A stretch of 64,000 nucleotides of DNA from JALOLG01 sp963776935 (GCA_963776935.1 CAVZOP010000006.1:186001-250000), one strand, 5' to 3'; positions 18,610-28,772 are shown, counted from the stretch's first letter. Numbers and translations are program-made. Notes: generated by a model from the letters alone, not told the origin.

Positions 18610-20600
18610 CTGTGGTCGGCACGACCGACGACTCGCCGACCGGGCTCGACGAGGTCGCCCTCGAAGCTGCGACGGCGCCGCCCGGCCGACGCCGCGGCCA
18701 CGGCTGGCGGCTGCTGCTGCGGAATCCGTTGGCGGTGTTCGGGATGATCTGGATCCTGCTGCTCATCGTGTGCTTCGTCGCGCCGGGGCTGTTGGCGACG
18801 CACGACCCGGTTCGTCAAGACGTCTCGCTGACTCGACTCCGTGAGAGCCCGAGCGCCGAGCACTGGCTCGGTACCGACGCGTACGGACGCGATCTGTACT
18901 CACGGATCGTGTGGGGCGGGCGCCTGACCGTCACGGCGATCCTGATCGCGCTCGGCCTCTCCACGGCGATCGGCATCCCGCTTGGCCTGCTCTCGGGCTG
19001 GCGCAGCGGCCGTGTCGACCGGGCGATCATGTGGGTCGTCGACGTGTTCTTATCGCTCCCGCTGGTCCTGCTGGCCCTCGCGATCGTCGGTGCACTCGGC
19101 GCGGGACTCGTCCCGGCGATGATCGCCGTCGGTGTCCTCCTCGCGACCAGGTTCGCCCGCCTCACACGTGGTGTGGCGCTCGGTGAGCGGGAGGAGTTGT
19201 ACGTCGACGCGGCGAGGATCAGTGGTCTGTCGACCCCGACGATCCTGCGGCGATACATCCTGCCGAATCTGCTGCCGGTCGTGATCGTTCAGGTCGCGAT
19301 CATCTCCGGCGTCATCCTGCTCGTCGGTGCGGTCCTGAGCTTCATCGGCGTGGGCTCGGCTCCCGACAGCTACGACTGGGGAGCCATGTTGAACCAGGGA
19401 CGCCTGGAGATCCTCGAGCACCCGTACCAAGTGGTTCCCTCGACGACGGCGATCGTGCTGACGGTGCTGGCGTTCAATCTGATCGGCGATGGTGTTCGCG
19501 ATGCCCTCGGACGAGGAACGCCGCCGGCGCCCGAGCGCCGCAGGCGCGGACGCATCCACCGCCGTGGGCCGGACGAGGAGTCGGTCGTCGAGCATCCCGA
19601 CGACGCATTGCTGTCGATCAGCGGATTGAGCGTCGAGTTCCCCGGGCAGGACGGCGCCGTGGCGCACGTGCTCGATGGCGTCACGATGTCGGTGCGCCCG
19701 GGGGAAACCTTGTGCGTGGTCGGTGAATCGGGTTCGGGCAAGTCGGTGACGATGCTGACTGCACTCGGACTGACGCCGGCTCCCGGCCGGAGAACCGCCG
19801 GTGAGATTCGTCTCGAGGGCCGTGATCTCGGAGCGCTCTCGGAACGCCAATGGCAGGAGGTCCGAGGACGCAAGATCGGGATGATCTTTCAGGAGCCCGT
19901 CGCCGCGCTGAACCCGGGGCTCACGGTCGGCGCCCACCTGGTCGAGACGCTCCGGTTTCACGTCGGCCTCGGCCGCGGTCAAGCGCGAACTCGAGCGCTC
20001 GACCTGCTGGCGCTGGTCCGGGTGCCCGATCCGAAGCGGCGGATCGATGAGTACCCGCACCAGTTCTCGGGAGGCATGGCACAGCGGGTCGGGATCGCGC
20101 TTGCTCTGGCATGCGATCCCGTTTTGCTGATCGCCGACGAACCGACCACTGCGCTCGACGTCACCGTCCAGGGCCAGATCCTCGACCTGCTGGCCGACAT
20201 CCAGCATCGGCTCGGGATGGCGTTGATCCTCATCACCCACGACCTCGGTGTCGTAGCCGAGGTCGCCGACCGCGTCGCGGTGATGTACGCGGGGCAGGTG
20301 GTCGAGACCGGGACCTCGCACGAGGTGTTCGAGTCACCGCGGCATCCGTACACCCGCGCCTTGCTCACCTCGATGCTGCAGCATCACGACCGCAACGACG
20401 CACTGACAGTGATCCCAGGATCGGTACCGTCGCCGTACGCGTGGCCCACCGGGTGCCGGTTCCATCCGCGCTGTTCGGAGGCTGTCGATGCGTGTCGGAG
20501 CGTCCGGCCCGAGCCCGGCGATGATCCAGAACGCTTGGTCCGGTGCCTGCTCGTCCACCGCGATCCGGCGGAGCGTTCGACCGAGGCGGTGGCGACGTGA
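18606..20600 (+). CDS. Fused DppC-type permease and DppD-type ATPase
   Basis: One 664-residue polypeptide. Residues 1 to about 300 are a DppC-like permease (HWLGTDAYGRDLYSRIVWGG; EAA loop DAARISGLSTPTILRRYILPN). After a basic linker an ATPase begins near residue 335: Walker A GESGSGKSV, Q-loop IFQEPVAALNP, signature SGGMAQR, Walker B LIADEPTTALD, switch His in LILITHDLG, and the C-terminal oligopeptide-transporter cysteine motif GCRFHPRC. Permease-ATPase fusions are known in actinobacterial peptide transporters. GTG 18606 overlaps the previous stop (GTGA), and its own stop overlaps the next start. Confidence 0.9.
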   Translation: MTVVGTTDDSPTGLDEVALEAATAPPGRRRGHGWRLLLRNPLAVFGMIWILLLIVCFVAPGLLATHDPVRQDVSLTRLRESPSAEHWLGTDAYGRDLYSRIVWGGRLTVTAILIALGLSTAIGIPLGLLSGWRSGRVDRAIMWVVDVFLSLPLVLLALAIVGALGAGLVPAMIAVGVLLATRFARLTRGVALGEREELYVDAARISGLSTPTILRRYILPNLLPVVIVQVAIISGVILLVGAVLSFIGVGSAPDSYDWGAMLNQGRLEILEHPYQVVPSTTAIVLTVLAFNLIGDGVRDALGRGTPPAPERRRRGRIHRRGPDEESVVEHPDDALLSISGLSVEFPGQDGAVAHVLDGVTMSVRPGETLCVVGESGSGKSVTMLTALGLTPAPGRRTAGEIRLEGRDLGALSERQWQEVRGRKIGMIFQEPVAALNPGLTVGAHLVETLRFHVGLGRGQARTRALDLLALVRVPDPKRRIDEYPHQFSGGMAQRVGIALALACDPVLLIADEPTTALDVTVQGQILDLLADIQHRLGMALILITHDLGVVAEVADRVAVMYAGQVVETGTSHEVFESPRHPYTRALLTSMLQHHDRNDALTVIPGSVPSPYAWPTGCRFHPRCSEAVDACRSVRPEPGDDPERLVRCLLVHRDPAERSTEAVAT

Positions 20601-21645
20601 CCGGCGAGTCACTGCTCCAGGTCGACGACGTGCATGTCACGTATCCGGGTCGGCAGCGTCTGTTCCGACGTGCACCGCCGCCGATCCGCGGTGAACGGGG
20701 TGTCGTTCGAGCTTGACCGACACCGGACGTTCGGCCTGGTCGGCGAGTCGGGATCCGGCAAGTCGACGCTGGCCCACGCCTTGCTCCAGCTGGTGCCCAT
20801 CGCGTCCGGTCATATCCGCCTCGACGGTGCCGACGTCACGTCGGTCGCACCCCGCGACCGCCGCGCCTATCGCCGTCGGGTCCAGGCGGTGCTCCAGGAT
20901 CCGTATTCCTCACTCAACCAGGCGCACGACGTGTCGGTGATCGTCGGCGACCCCATCACGGTGCACCGCGGCATCCGACGTGGGCAGCGAGCGCGACGAG
21001 CTGGTGGTCCAGTTGTTGGCCGAGGTCAACCTCAGCCCCGACTTCCTGCACCGCTACCCCGCCCACATGTCCGGGGGCCAACGCCAGCGCGTCTCCATTG
21101 CCCGAGCTCTGGCGGTACGGCCGGAGCTGATCATCGCTGACGAGGCCACGAGTGCGCTCGACGTGTCGATCCAGAGCCAGGTGATCAATCTTCTCCGCCA
21201 TGTGCAGCACGTCGACGGCGTCGCGTTGCTGGTGATCGCCCACGACCTCGAGGTCGTCCGCCACATGAGCGACGAGGTCGGAGTGATGTACCTCGGGAGT
21301 CTCGTCGAACGCGGCAGAGCAGACGATCTCTATCGCGGCCCGACTCATCCATACACCGCGATGCTGATCGCGTCGATCCCTGTCCCCGACCCAACCGAGC
21401 AGTCAAAGCGGCGTGAAGGCCGGCAAAGGGTGACGATCGACGCCGAGCCTCCGAGCCCGGCCGCGCTGCCGCCCGGCTGTCCGTTCGCCAACCGGTGCCC
21501 GCTCGCGATGGACGTGTGCAAGATCGAGCCACCTCCTGCCGTGGAGGCCTGGCACGGCGGCACGGTGCGGTGCCATGCCCACACCTCGGGTCCCACGCTG
21601 GGCGGCGCCAACGTGTCCGACCATCTGACAGCCGCCACAGCGTGA
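20597..21645 (+). pseudogene. DppF-type ABC transporter ATPase, two frameshifts
   Basis: GTG 20597 overlaps the previous stop by four bases. The start frame (LLQVDDVHVTYPG) slips near 20680 to the frame with AVNGVSFELDRHRTFGLVGESGSGKSTLAH and LQDPYSSLNQ, and again near 20980 to the frame with PAHMSGGQRQRVSIARAL, IIADEATSALDVSIQSQV, IAHDLEVVRHMSD and the Cys motif CPFANRCPLAMDVC. All ATPase motifs are thus present. It is the second nucleotide-binding subunit of the transporter. The overlaps with neighbours suggest a once intact gene. Confidence 0.8.
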
Positions 21646-21738
21646 CCGTGGCATGACATTCCGACAGGAGCCCAACCGAATGAGCCACCGCCGTTCGCCG
21701 ATCCCCTTGCCGACCGACGCCGTGGAACGGAGGCCGCG

Positions 21739-23175
21739 ATGACCACGGCGACCGGCTTGTTCGGCGACGAGCGGTGGTTCAGGAGCCGCAGTGACGGCCG
21801 GCCCGACGGGCGACCCGACCTGCTGTTCATCTTCGCCGACGACCTGGGTTGGGCAGACCTTGGGTGCTTCGGATCGACGACGATCCGCACCCCGAACCTC
21901 GATCGAGCAGCTCGGGAGGGGGTGCGCTTCACCCACGCCTACTCGGCGTCGTCGGTGTGCTCGCCCACCCGGATCGGGCTGTACACGGGGCGGTTCCCGT
22001 GTCGTCTCCACGCCGGGCTCGAAGAGCCGATGCGGACCCGCGACGAACGAAACGGGATCCCCCTCGATCATCCGACGCTGCCGAGACTCCTCGCCGCGGC
22101 CGGCTACTCGACGGCGATGTTCGGCAAGTGGCACTGTGGCTGGCTGCCCTGGTACAGCCCGATCCGAGCCGGCTTCCAGCGGTTCTACGGCTGTCTCGAC
22201 GGGGCGATCGACTACTTCGAGCACATCGACACGCTCGGAGAGCACGACCTCTGGGACGGCGAGACGGAGATCGACGACGTCGGCTACGTCACGAACATGA
22301 TCTCCCGCGAGGCGTCGACCTACATCCGCGACGCGGATGACGATCCGATCTACGTCCAGCTCAACTACACAGCGCCCCACTGGCCGTGGGAAGGACCTGG
22401 CGACGCGAAGACCGGCGCTCGCATCCGAGCCGAGTACGCCGAGTTGGACACACCGACCTCCGACCCCCTGTGCGACTTCCACAGCGGATCCCTCGCCAAG
22501 TACGGCGAGATGGTCGAGGTGATGGACGCCGCGATCGGTGAGGTGCTCGACGCCATCGAGCAGCGCGGCAACGCCGACAACACCCTGATCGTGTTCAGCT
22601 CCGACAACGGTGGCGAGCGGTGGGCGAACAACTGGCCGTTCGTGGGGGAGAAGGGCGACCTCGCTGAGGGCGGCATCCGCGTGCCCTTTCTCATCCGATG
22701 GCGGGCAGCGATCGACGGAGGGCAGGTCTGCGACCGGCCGAACATCACGATGGACTGGACGGCGACCATGCTCGACGCGGCCGGCGTCGCCCCCGACCCG
22801 GCGTACCCCCTCGACGGCCCGAGCTTGTTGCCGTACCTGGTCGAAGGTGCGCCGTACCCCGGCCACGATCTGCGGTGGCGCACGACCAACCAGATCGCAA
22901 TCCGGCGGGGCGACCTCAAGTACCTCCACGACCGACGACCACGCCCGCGCCTCGGGGCCTGGCCCGTCACCGACGGCGACTACCACCTGCTCTACGACGT
23001 CACCGTCGACGGCCGCGAGAAGGCCGATCTCGCACCACATCATCCCGAACTCGTGGCCGAGCTCCGAGCCGAGGCGGAACGATTCGACGCCGACATGCTT
23101 CCGTACCCGCCCGACATGCCCGGCCTCCCACGACGGGCGACCACCGACCGTCCTGCCGTGAGCCACCCCGACTGA
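21739..23175 (+). CDS. Type I sulfatase (formylglycine-dependent)
   Basis: The 478-residue protein opens with LLFIFADDLGWADLGCFG (metal-binding Asp pair) and carries the sulfatase signature SVCSPTRIGLYTGR, whose Cys is converted to formylglycine; GKWHCG, FSSDNGGE and a C-terminal beta domain complete the fold. No signal peptide is visible, so it is probably cytoplasmic, hydrolysing sulfate esters brought in by the transporter encoded just upstream. ATG 21739 follows GGAGG. The formylglycine-generating enzyme is not in this window. Frame intact. Confidence 0.9.
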   Translation: MTTATGLFGDERWFRSRSDGRPDGRPDLLFIFADDLGWADLGCFGSTTIRTPNLDRAAREGVRFTHAYSASSVCSPTRIGLYTGRFPCRLHAGLEEPMRTRDERNGIPLDHPTLPRLLAAAGYSTAMFGKWHCGWLPWYSPIRAGFQRFYGCLDGAIDYFEHIDTLGEHDLWDGETEIDDVGYVTNMISREASTYIRDADDDPIYVQLNYTAPHWPWEGPGDAKTGARIRAEYAELDTPTSDPLCDFHSGSLAKYGEMVEVMDAAIGEVLDAIEQRGNADNTLIVFSSDNGGERWANNWPFVGEKGDLAEGGIRVPFLIRWRAAIDGGQVCDRPNITMDWTATMLDAAGVAPDPAYPLDGPSLLPYLVEGAPYPGHDLRWRTTNQIAIRRGDLKYLHDRRPRPRLGAWPVTDGDYHLLYDVTVDGREKADLAPHHPELVAELRAEAERFDADMLPYPPDMPGLPRRATTDRPAVSHPD

Positions 23176-23183
23176 CAGCGGTG

Positions 23184-23378
23184 ATGCGGGAGATCTACCG
23201 CATCGGCTCTGCCGACTTCGTTGGGATACCCGCACCAGCCACTACGTGCAGACCTCTCGGCGACCTCGCAAGAATCGGACAGTCCCCCGACGGGAGGATT
23301 GTGTCGATCGTCGACCAGCTCCGCCGCCGAGAGATCGCCCACGACGATGCAATCCGTCAAGCCCTGAGTTCGACGTGA
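23184..23378 (+). CDS. Small uncharacterised protein
   Basis: A 64-codon frame starting eight bases after the sulfatase stop ends with PDGRIVSIVDQLRRREIAHDDAIRQAL, a plausible helical C-terminus. The first half is less protein-like and no good ribosome binding site is seen. It could be a scrap of a larger gene. No family recognised. Confidence 0.3.
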   Translation: MREIYRIGSADFVGIPAPATTCRPLGDLARIGQSPDGRIVSIVDQLRRREIAHDDAIRQALSST

Positions 23379-23379
23379 C

Positions 23380-25062
23380 AGCGAGCGGTCCGATACCAAG
23401 TTCCGCCCTCAAGCGAGGTGCCGCGCTCGTCGCGAGCCGGCTCAGGTTGCAGGACACGGCTGCGGATTCTGGGCGACAATCTCAAGGTCCCCGCCGCCGT
23501 CGCCGCAGGCGGAAGCCAGGCGCGGCTGACACCAGCGGACCGCCGAGGTTGCATCGTCGTCCGTCCGGTCCACACCGGTGATGTCGATCGAGCGCACTCA
23601 CACACACCCCGCAGATCCGGCGTCGACTGGCCGGCATGCGGCGACGCGTATCGAACGTTTGGTTACCACGGCGTCGGCCGGCAGACCTCACCATTACCAA
23701 AGCACACTCGCTCCGTCGTAGCAACGGTGCAAATCGCTCGGCTGTCGTCACGCAACCGGGCCGAGACGCGTCGTACGAAGGCAGCATCTCGGCCTTTTCC
23801 GACGTCCCAACGAGCCGAGACTCTCCAAGTACCAGCGCTCGGTTTCGGCAGGCACGCGATCGTTGATGTGCCCCGAACGCGCGGGTGACGTCGGACAGAG
23901 CGTCCCCGACCGACGGCGCTGGGCGATACCCGACACTCGTCGTCGGGCGACGCCTTCGCTGGTGACCCCACACCGGCGAACTCGGACGTGTCGAACTCCA
24001 GTGGCGACGCGTGATTATGGGGGGTGCGCCCCGGGCCAGCCGGCGAGTCGCGTGGCAAGCCATCGGCAAGTTTGGCTGTGACGACGACAGCGAAGTTCCA
24101 GCGCCACGGTCAGGCGGTGCGCGTGAGAGGCACAATGGGTTGGTGCCGTACATGGCGTCCGCCGAGGTCCCAGCCTGCCGAGCGCGGGCTGTGACGAGCC
24201 GGCGATGAGCGGCTATCTCTACTGCACTCGCCACCTCGCCGACATACGGTCCGCCAACGGACTCCCCCCACCATCGACGAAGCCGGCTCCGCCACAGTCA
24301 TGGCGGGCCCGTCAGCGGCAGTGGCTGCGCCGGCATCCCCGACTACACGCCGCAATCTGTGTCGGCATGACGATGTTCTCGGCTCTGACGGTCATGTGGC
24401 CCACGCCGTTCGTCGACGCTGATCACACGAACTGGCGCGTCCGGACACAGCGAGCGGTATCCGGACCATCGGACTCATGGGCGCGCAGCCGCTTTCGGTT
24501 ACGCGACGTTCAGGCTCGTCGCCTTCGAGGCGCGCCAGCGACGACGCGCTTCGAATCGCCCGTATTGAGGATTCGCAGGGCGCACGCTCTCCGGTTCTGC
24601 GAGGGTCATGGTGTCCATGACTTGCGGACCGAGCTGATCGCACGTGGCCCAAGCGGTTGCTCGAGCGGTGGCGATGCTCGTTGACTGAGAGCGCGGTCGA
24701 CCCTTTAGGGCGAGATCTCTCGACGAAGGCGTCGGCCTGCCCGAACACCGGTCTCGGAGCCGCACGACGCTCGAACCAGTGCAGGACGAGGCCCCATGTT
24801 CGGGCAGCGGTCCTGGACCCGTGCGCTCGCCCATCTTCGGCACATCATGCGCACGCCGATGGGCGCCCCATCCACGGACCTGCTAACACGCGTGGGGCAC
24901 CCGCACCCCGAGAACACGCTGCGTCAGACCGCTTGGACCCGTCCGTTCGGGGACGTGCGTCTCTATCGGTGTGACCAACAACGGCGCGATGAGTTCGGTC
25001 GACTCGGTCGTCGGTATGTGGAGCCACGAAGTTCGTGGCGGCCAACGACGAGGAGCACGAAC
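23380..25062. other. 1.7 kb without a recognised gene
   Basis: No frame has a recognised motif together with a start site. The most protein-like stretches are on the plus strand at 24205-24420 (one hydrophobic helix AAICVGMTMFSALTVMW) and on the minus strand at 24499-24620. The sequence probably holds decayed genes between the sulfatase operon and the SnoaL/sigma operon. Confidence 0.4.
24205..24684 (+). CDS. Doubtful open frame with one membrane helix
   Basis: From ATG 24205 the first ~75 residues contain a basic stretch (WRARQRQWLRRHPRL) followed by one hydrophobic helix. The remaining residues look like noncoding translation. No family was recognised and the upstream region has no clear ribosome binding site. 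It may be the 5' part of a broken gene. Confidence 0.2.
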   Translation: MSGYLYCTRHLADIRSANGLPPPSTKPAPPQSWRARQRQWLRRHPRLHAAICVGMTMFSALTVMWPTPFVDADHTNWRVRTQRAVSGPSDSWARSRFRLRDVQARRLRGAPATTRFESPVLRIRRAHALRFCEGHGVHDLRTELIARGPSGCSSGGDAR

Positions 25063-25536
25063 ATGGACGACACCGCTACTGCTGCCAGCGCTCAGCTGCG
25101 CGACGGTCACCTACAGGCGGAGCGGGCGATTCGTAGCCTGCGCGACGAGTGGTTCGGTGCGTCGGCCGCCAAGGACCTCGACCGGTCGATGGCACCGATC
25201 GCTACGAGCATCGTGTCGTACGAACACTCGAGCCCGTTGCAGTTCGACGACATCGCCCTGATTCGGGAGGAGTGCCGTCGCGGCTTCGAGCGCGCTGGCG
25301 ACGACTTTCGATGGACGGTGCCAGAGCTGAGCGTGGTCGTCGCCGGCGACCTCGCGGTGACCTGGGGACTCAATCGGATGGCCGACCGGCTGCCCGACGG
25401 CTCGGACGACGTCACCTGGTCACGACGCACCCGAGTGTTCCAACGATCCGGTGGCCGATGGCTGATGACCCATCAACACGTCTCGTTCCCGATCGACCCG
25501 ACCACCGGACTCGCAGCGACGGAGTTGACGCCATGA
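25063..25536 (+). CDS. SnoaL/NTF2-like protein
   Basis: A 157-residue alpha+beta-barrel protein of the nuclear-transport-factor-2/SnoaL-like type: an N-terminal helix (AIRSLRDEWFGASAAKDLDRSMAP), then strands ending VTWSRRTRVFQRSGGRWLMTHQHVSFP. ATG 25063 lies behind AGGAG. It overlaps the next SnoaL gene by ATGA, and both precede an ECF sigma factor whose own tail is SnoaL-like. A ligand-sensing or enzymatic role is possible; no catalytic residues can be assigned. Confidence 0.8.
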   Translation: MDDTATAASAQLRDGHLQAERAIRSLRDEWFGASAAKDLDRSMAPIATSIVSYEHSSPLQFDDIALIREECRRGFERAGDDFRWTVPELSVVVAGDLAVTWGLNRMADRLPDGSDDVTWSRRTRVFQRSGGRWLMTHQHVSFPIDPTTGLAATELTP

Positions 25537-25937
25537 CATCAACGACGAACGAACATGCCGACGTCCGCCGTGTGATCGGCGACTGGCACCAAGCGATCGT
25601 TCGGGGCGATCTGGAAGGAGTGGTCGCAGCGCACACCGACGACATCGTCATGTTCGATGTACCACCGCCCGAGCGGGGAGTACGCGGCTTGGCCGACTAC
25701 AAAGCGACGTGGCCGCCATTCTTCGAGTGGTTGTCGTCGGGCGCGTCGTTCGAGATCGACGAACTCGAGGTGGTCGGCGGCGACGACGTTGCCTTCGCGT
25801 GGGCACTCCTCCGATGCGGAAGCGCAGACGAACTCCGTGAACGTCCCGCAAGGAGGTTGCGTCTCACGCTCGGACTCCGACGACTCGAGGCGGGTTGGGT
25901 CATCGACCACGAACATCACTCGTTCACGAACCCGTGA
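25533..25937 (+). CDS. Second SnoaL/NTF2-like protein
   Basis: A 134-residue SnoaL-like protein (VIGDWHQAIVRGDLEGVVAAHTDDIVMFDVPPPERGVRG; last strand GWVIDHEHHSF). It begins inside the stop of the preceding SnoaL gene and ends inside the GTG of the sigma gene, so the three are translationally coupled. The two SnoaL proteins may form a heterodimer or be successive duplicates. Function is not deducible. Confidence 0.8.
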   Translation: MTSTTNEHADVRRVIGDWHQAIVRGDLEGVVAAHTDDIVMFDVPPPERGVRGLADYKATWPPFFEWLSSGASFEIDELEVVGGDDVAFAWALLRCGSADELRERPARRLRLTLGLRRLEAGWVIDHEHHSFTNP

Positions 25938-26923
25938 CGACCGCCGAGGCCGATGGCCGCACCCGCGACCGTTACCGTCGGGCGATGGATGCAGCGGCGT
26001 TCGAGTCGGCGTTCGCACGCCATCGTCACGAGCTGCATGTGCACTGCTACCGCATGACCGGCTCGTTCTGGGATGCCGAAGAGCTGACGCAACTGACCTT
26101 CGAGCGGGCGTGGCGCAACCGTTCGGCGTTCGAGGAACGCGCATCGATGCGCACATGGCTCTACACGATCGCCACCAACGCCAGCCTCGATCACCTCAAG
26201 CGGCACGAGCGACGAACATCTGTCGTGAGCAACGTGGCCGACATCTTGGAGCGCGACGGGCACCTCCAACCGTACCCCGACGGCCGATCGACGACCGCTG
26301 GCGTCGGTGGCGATCCCGCCGACGCCGCGGAGGCGCGAGAGACGACCGAACTGTTCTTCGTAGCTGCCCTCACCGCCCTCAGCCCACGCCAGCGCGCCGT
26401 CTTGATCGTCACCGAGTTGCTCGGTTGGTCGGTGGCCGAAGCGGCCTTGCTGGTCGACGCCTCGGTGCCCGCGACCAACAGCCTCCTTCAACGCGCCCGC
26501 ACCGTGATGCGTCGGGTCATGGTCGATGTGCCACGACCATCGAGCGATGCTGTCGCCGCCGAACTCCTCGCCCGATACGTCGACGCGCACGAGCGGCGCG
26601 ACGTGGCCCAACTCGAACAGATCGTCCATCGCGACGTGCACATCACGATGCCGCCAGAACCGGCCTGCATCGGTCGACCGGCGGCACTCGAATTCTTCGA
26701 GCACATCCTCGGCGTCGAGCGGCCGGGCGACTGGCGACTCGTTCCGACATCAGCGAACGGCCGACCAGCAGTCGTCAACTACCTCCGCCCAACCAGCAGC
26801 GGCACCTTCGCCGCGCTCTCCGTCGACGTGCTCCACGTTCGAGGCGGCCGCATCGCGGCCATCAACTGCTTCCTCGACGCCCGTCTCGCGGTGGCGTTCG
26901 GCCAACCACCGACCCTCGACTGA
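25934..26923 (+). CDS. SigJ-like ECF sigma factor with SnoaL-like tail
   Basis: Region 2 (FARHRHELHVHCYRMTGSFWDAEELTQLTFERAW, SMRTWLYTIATNASLDHL), region 4 (LSPRQRAVLIVTELLGWSVAEAALLVDASVPATNSLLQRAR) and a C-terminal SnoaL-like domain from about residue 205 (LLARYVDAHERRDVAQLEQIVHRDVHITMPP). The group resembles TIGR02960/ECF41-type sigmas regulated by their own tail. I start at GTG 25934, which overlaps the preceding stop (GTGA); ATG 25985 is the alternative. The coupled SnoaL proteins may modulate it or be its targets. Confidence 0.85.
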   Translation: MTTAEADGRTRDRYRRAMDAAAFESAFARHRHELHVHCYRMTGSFWDAEELTQLTFERAWRNRSAFEERASMRTWLYTIATNASLDHLKRHERRTSVVSNVADILERDGHLQPYPDGRSTTAGVGGDPADAAEARETTELFFVAALTALSPRQRAVLIVTELLGWSVAEAALLVDASVPATNSLLQRARTVMRRVMVDVPRPSSDAVAAELLARYVDAHERRDVAQLEQIVHRDVHITMPPEPACIGRPAALEFFEHILGVERPGDWRLVPTSANGRPAVVNYLRPTSSGTFAALSVDVLHVRGGRIAAINCFLDARLAVAFGQPPTLD

Positions 26924-26957
26924 CGCGAGAGGCTCGCCCGCCGGGGTGTTCCCCGAT

Positions 26958-27443
26958 TCAAGCCGAGGTGACTTCACGCCCATCAAGAAGATCGGTGGCC
27001 GACGCCGTTCTGTCGAGACTCACGAGAACAAAGGACCGATCAACCGCAAAACCGGCGGCACACGAGAGCCTCCACGAATCCCGGGGCGGTTCACCGCCAT
27101 CCCCCTCGAGGAGGCGGTGCAGACGGGCGGCCTCGGCCACTGCGACACGCTTCTCGGCGACGTCGGGAATCGGGATCCCGGCGGCGAACAGCTTGGTGCA
27201 CACCTCAAGCAGCGCTTCACCCGCCGAGTTCGGATGACACGACAGCCCCGCAGCCACCTCACGATGCGTCGCCGGCTCCAGACGACCACGACGCGACGGC
27301 TCGATGTACGCCGCGATCACCCGGCGCTGCCTTGGCGTCAGTCGCAGATCGAACGTCCGTGTTGGCGCGTCACCCGGACCCGCGACCGCCCTCCAGCTCA
27401 CGGCGCACGGCGACGAGCAGCACCCAGGCCTGCCGTTCACCAT
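26958..27443 (-). pseudogene. HTH domain remnant (FHA-protein tail type)
   Basis: The minus strand gives LRLTPRQRRVIAAYIEPSRRG, ATHREVAAGLSCHPNSAGEALLEVCTKL and VAEKRVAVAEAARLHRLL. This resembles the C-terminal helix-turn-helix that follows FHA domains in some actinobacterial proteins (LT-RQR...ATN-EIA pattern). Nothing FHA-like lies upstream, because a plus-strand WD40 fragment begins there, so the gene appears cut. The call rests on the pattern only. Confidence 0.4.
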
Positions 27444-27472
27444 GCACCGCCGCCTCGAGCGTCGCAGCGAAC

Positions 27473-28477
27473 GGCGTCACACTCGAGCGTGTCGGTACGC
27501 TGGACGCGCCCAATACGGAGCAGTTTGCTGTCAACTCCAGGTCTGCGGTGCTCGCGACCGGGGAAAGTCGTGCGAGGAATGGCCTTCCTCGCGACGGTTT
27601 CGTTCGGATCTGGGACCTTGCCACTCGATCCGAACTTCGTTCGGGCTCGGTCGGACCATCCGTCGATCTGATGGCGCTCAACGATGACGGATCAGTGCTC
27701 GCGACGACCACGGTCAACCCGGATGGCGTCGGCGGCAGCTTGATCCAACTTTGGGACGTCGGCACGTTGACACCGATCGGTCCACCACTCCACAGCTATG
27801 AATGGCAACGCGTCACAGCGCTCGAGTTCAGCGACGATCCATCCGAATCCGTCGACCTGATCGCGGCAGGACTGGAGGGTGGGGCGATCAATCTGTGGGA
27901 CGTCTCCGATCCGGCTGCTCCCGAAGCCTGGGTGTCGCAGAGCGGAGCCCCCCTGTCCGCCCCGGGAACCGAGGACGGGTCGTACATCTTGGACTTGGAC
28001 GTGGTCCCGTACGGAACGCTCGCAGCGGGCGCATCGGACGGAACGATCCGATTGTGGGACTTGTCGTTGAGCGGCCAGCCGAGCGGGGACCCCTTGACCG
28101 GTCACACGTCCTTTGTGACGAGCGTCGTGCTGCCCAGCTTCAACACGGTCGTGTCCGCAGGCGACGACGGCACGATCAGGATCTGGAACACCAACACGGG
28201 AGCGCAGATCAACGTGCTGCAACCCGGAGGTCGAGCTGTCGCGGCGTTGAACGATCCGTCGCCGAACGATGCCGCAACCGTCGCATCAGTTGCTGGCGGC
28301 CTCCTTCATCTCTGGGATCTCGCGACGGGCGACCCCCTTACGAGCTCACCGCTCTCCGACACCACCACCGACGCTGTCGAGTTCGCATACACCGACCCGG
28401 ACGATCTCAACACCGTCGTTCTCGCGACACTCGACACCGATACCGGCGTCGATCTGTGGTCCCTGAACCGAGGCTAA
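27473..28477 (+). pseudogene. WD40-repeat protein, 3' fragment
   Basis: About 330 residues hold six or seven WD40-like blades, marked by FVRIWDLATRS, LIQLWDVGTL, AINLWDVSDP, TIRLWDLSLSG, TIRIWNTNTG, LLHLWDLATGD and VDLWSLNRG. The start is not convincing, and in this lineage such blades normally form the C-terminus of large AAA/STAND or BTAD regulators. The 5' part is replaced by the oppositely oriented HTH remnant, so a truncated large gene is likely. It ends 40 bases before repeat copy B. Confidence 0.65.
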
Positions 28478-28517
28478 ACACGGCGCTGAATCCCGCCGGG
28501 TTTGATGGAGATCCCGT

Positions 28518-28772
28518 GAGTTCTGTGCGCGCAGGGACTCCACCTCACTCAAAGCGGCGGCGAAGCGGCGTTCGACGCTCACGGAATCCCTCGTCGAATT
28601 ACCTATTCTCGCACGAGCCCGTCACACGCATGCACGCGCGCTCAGATCGTCAGCTCAGATCCGCACCAACTGACGGAGGGTCGACGCGATCAGATCGGCG
28701 GCTCGGCGCTCGGCGACATCATCACGCCGTCCAGTCCGCGGATCGCCGGGACCAGATCATCCCGGCGAATCC
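28518..28772. repeat. Dispersed repeat, copy B
   Basis: Copy of 100-353 in the same orientation. The embedded minus-strand GTG is at 28582, starting FAAALSEVESLRAQN. Similarity ends at nearly the same codon as in copy A, after which the frame runs into the WD40 gene. Confidence 0.8.

Noticed and set aside
25657..27237. 526-codon plus-strand frame across SnoaL and sigma genes
   Set aside because: Arg-rich shadow of the coupled SnoaL/sigma genes, which have proper starts and family motifs.
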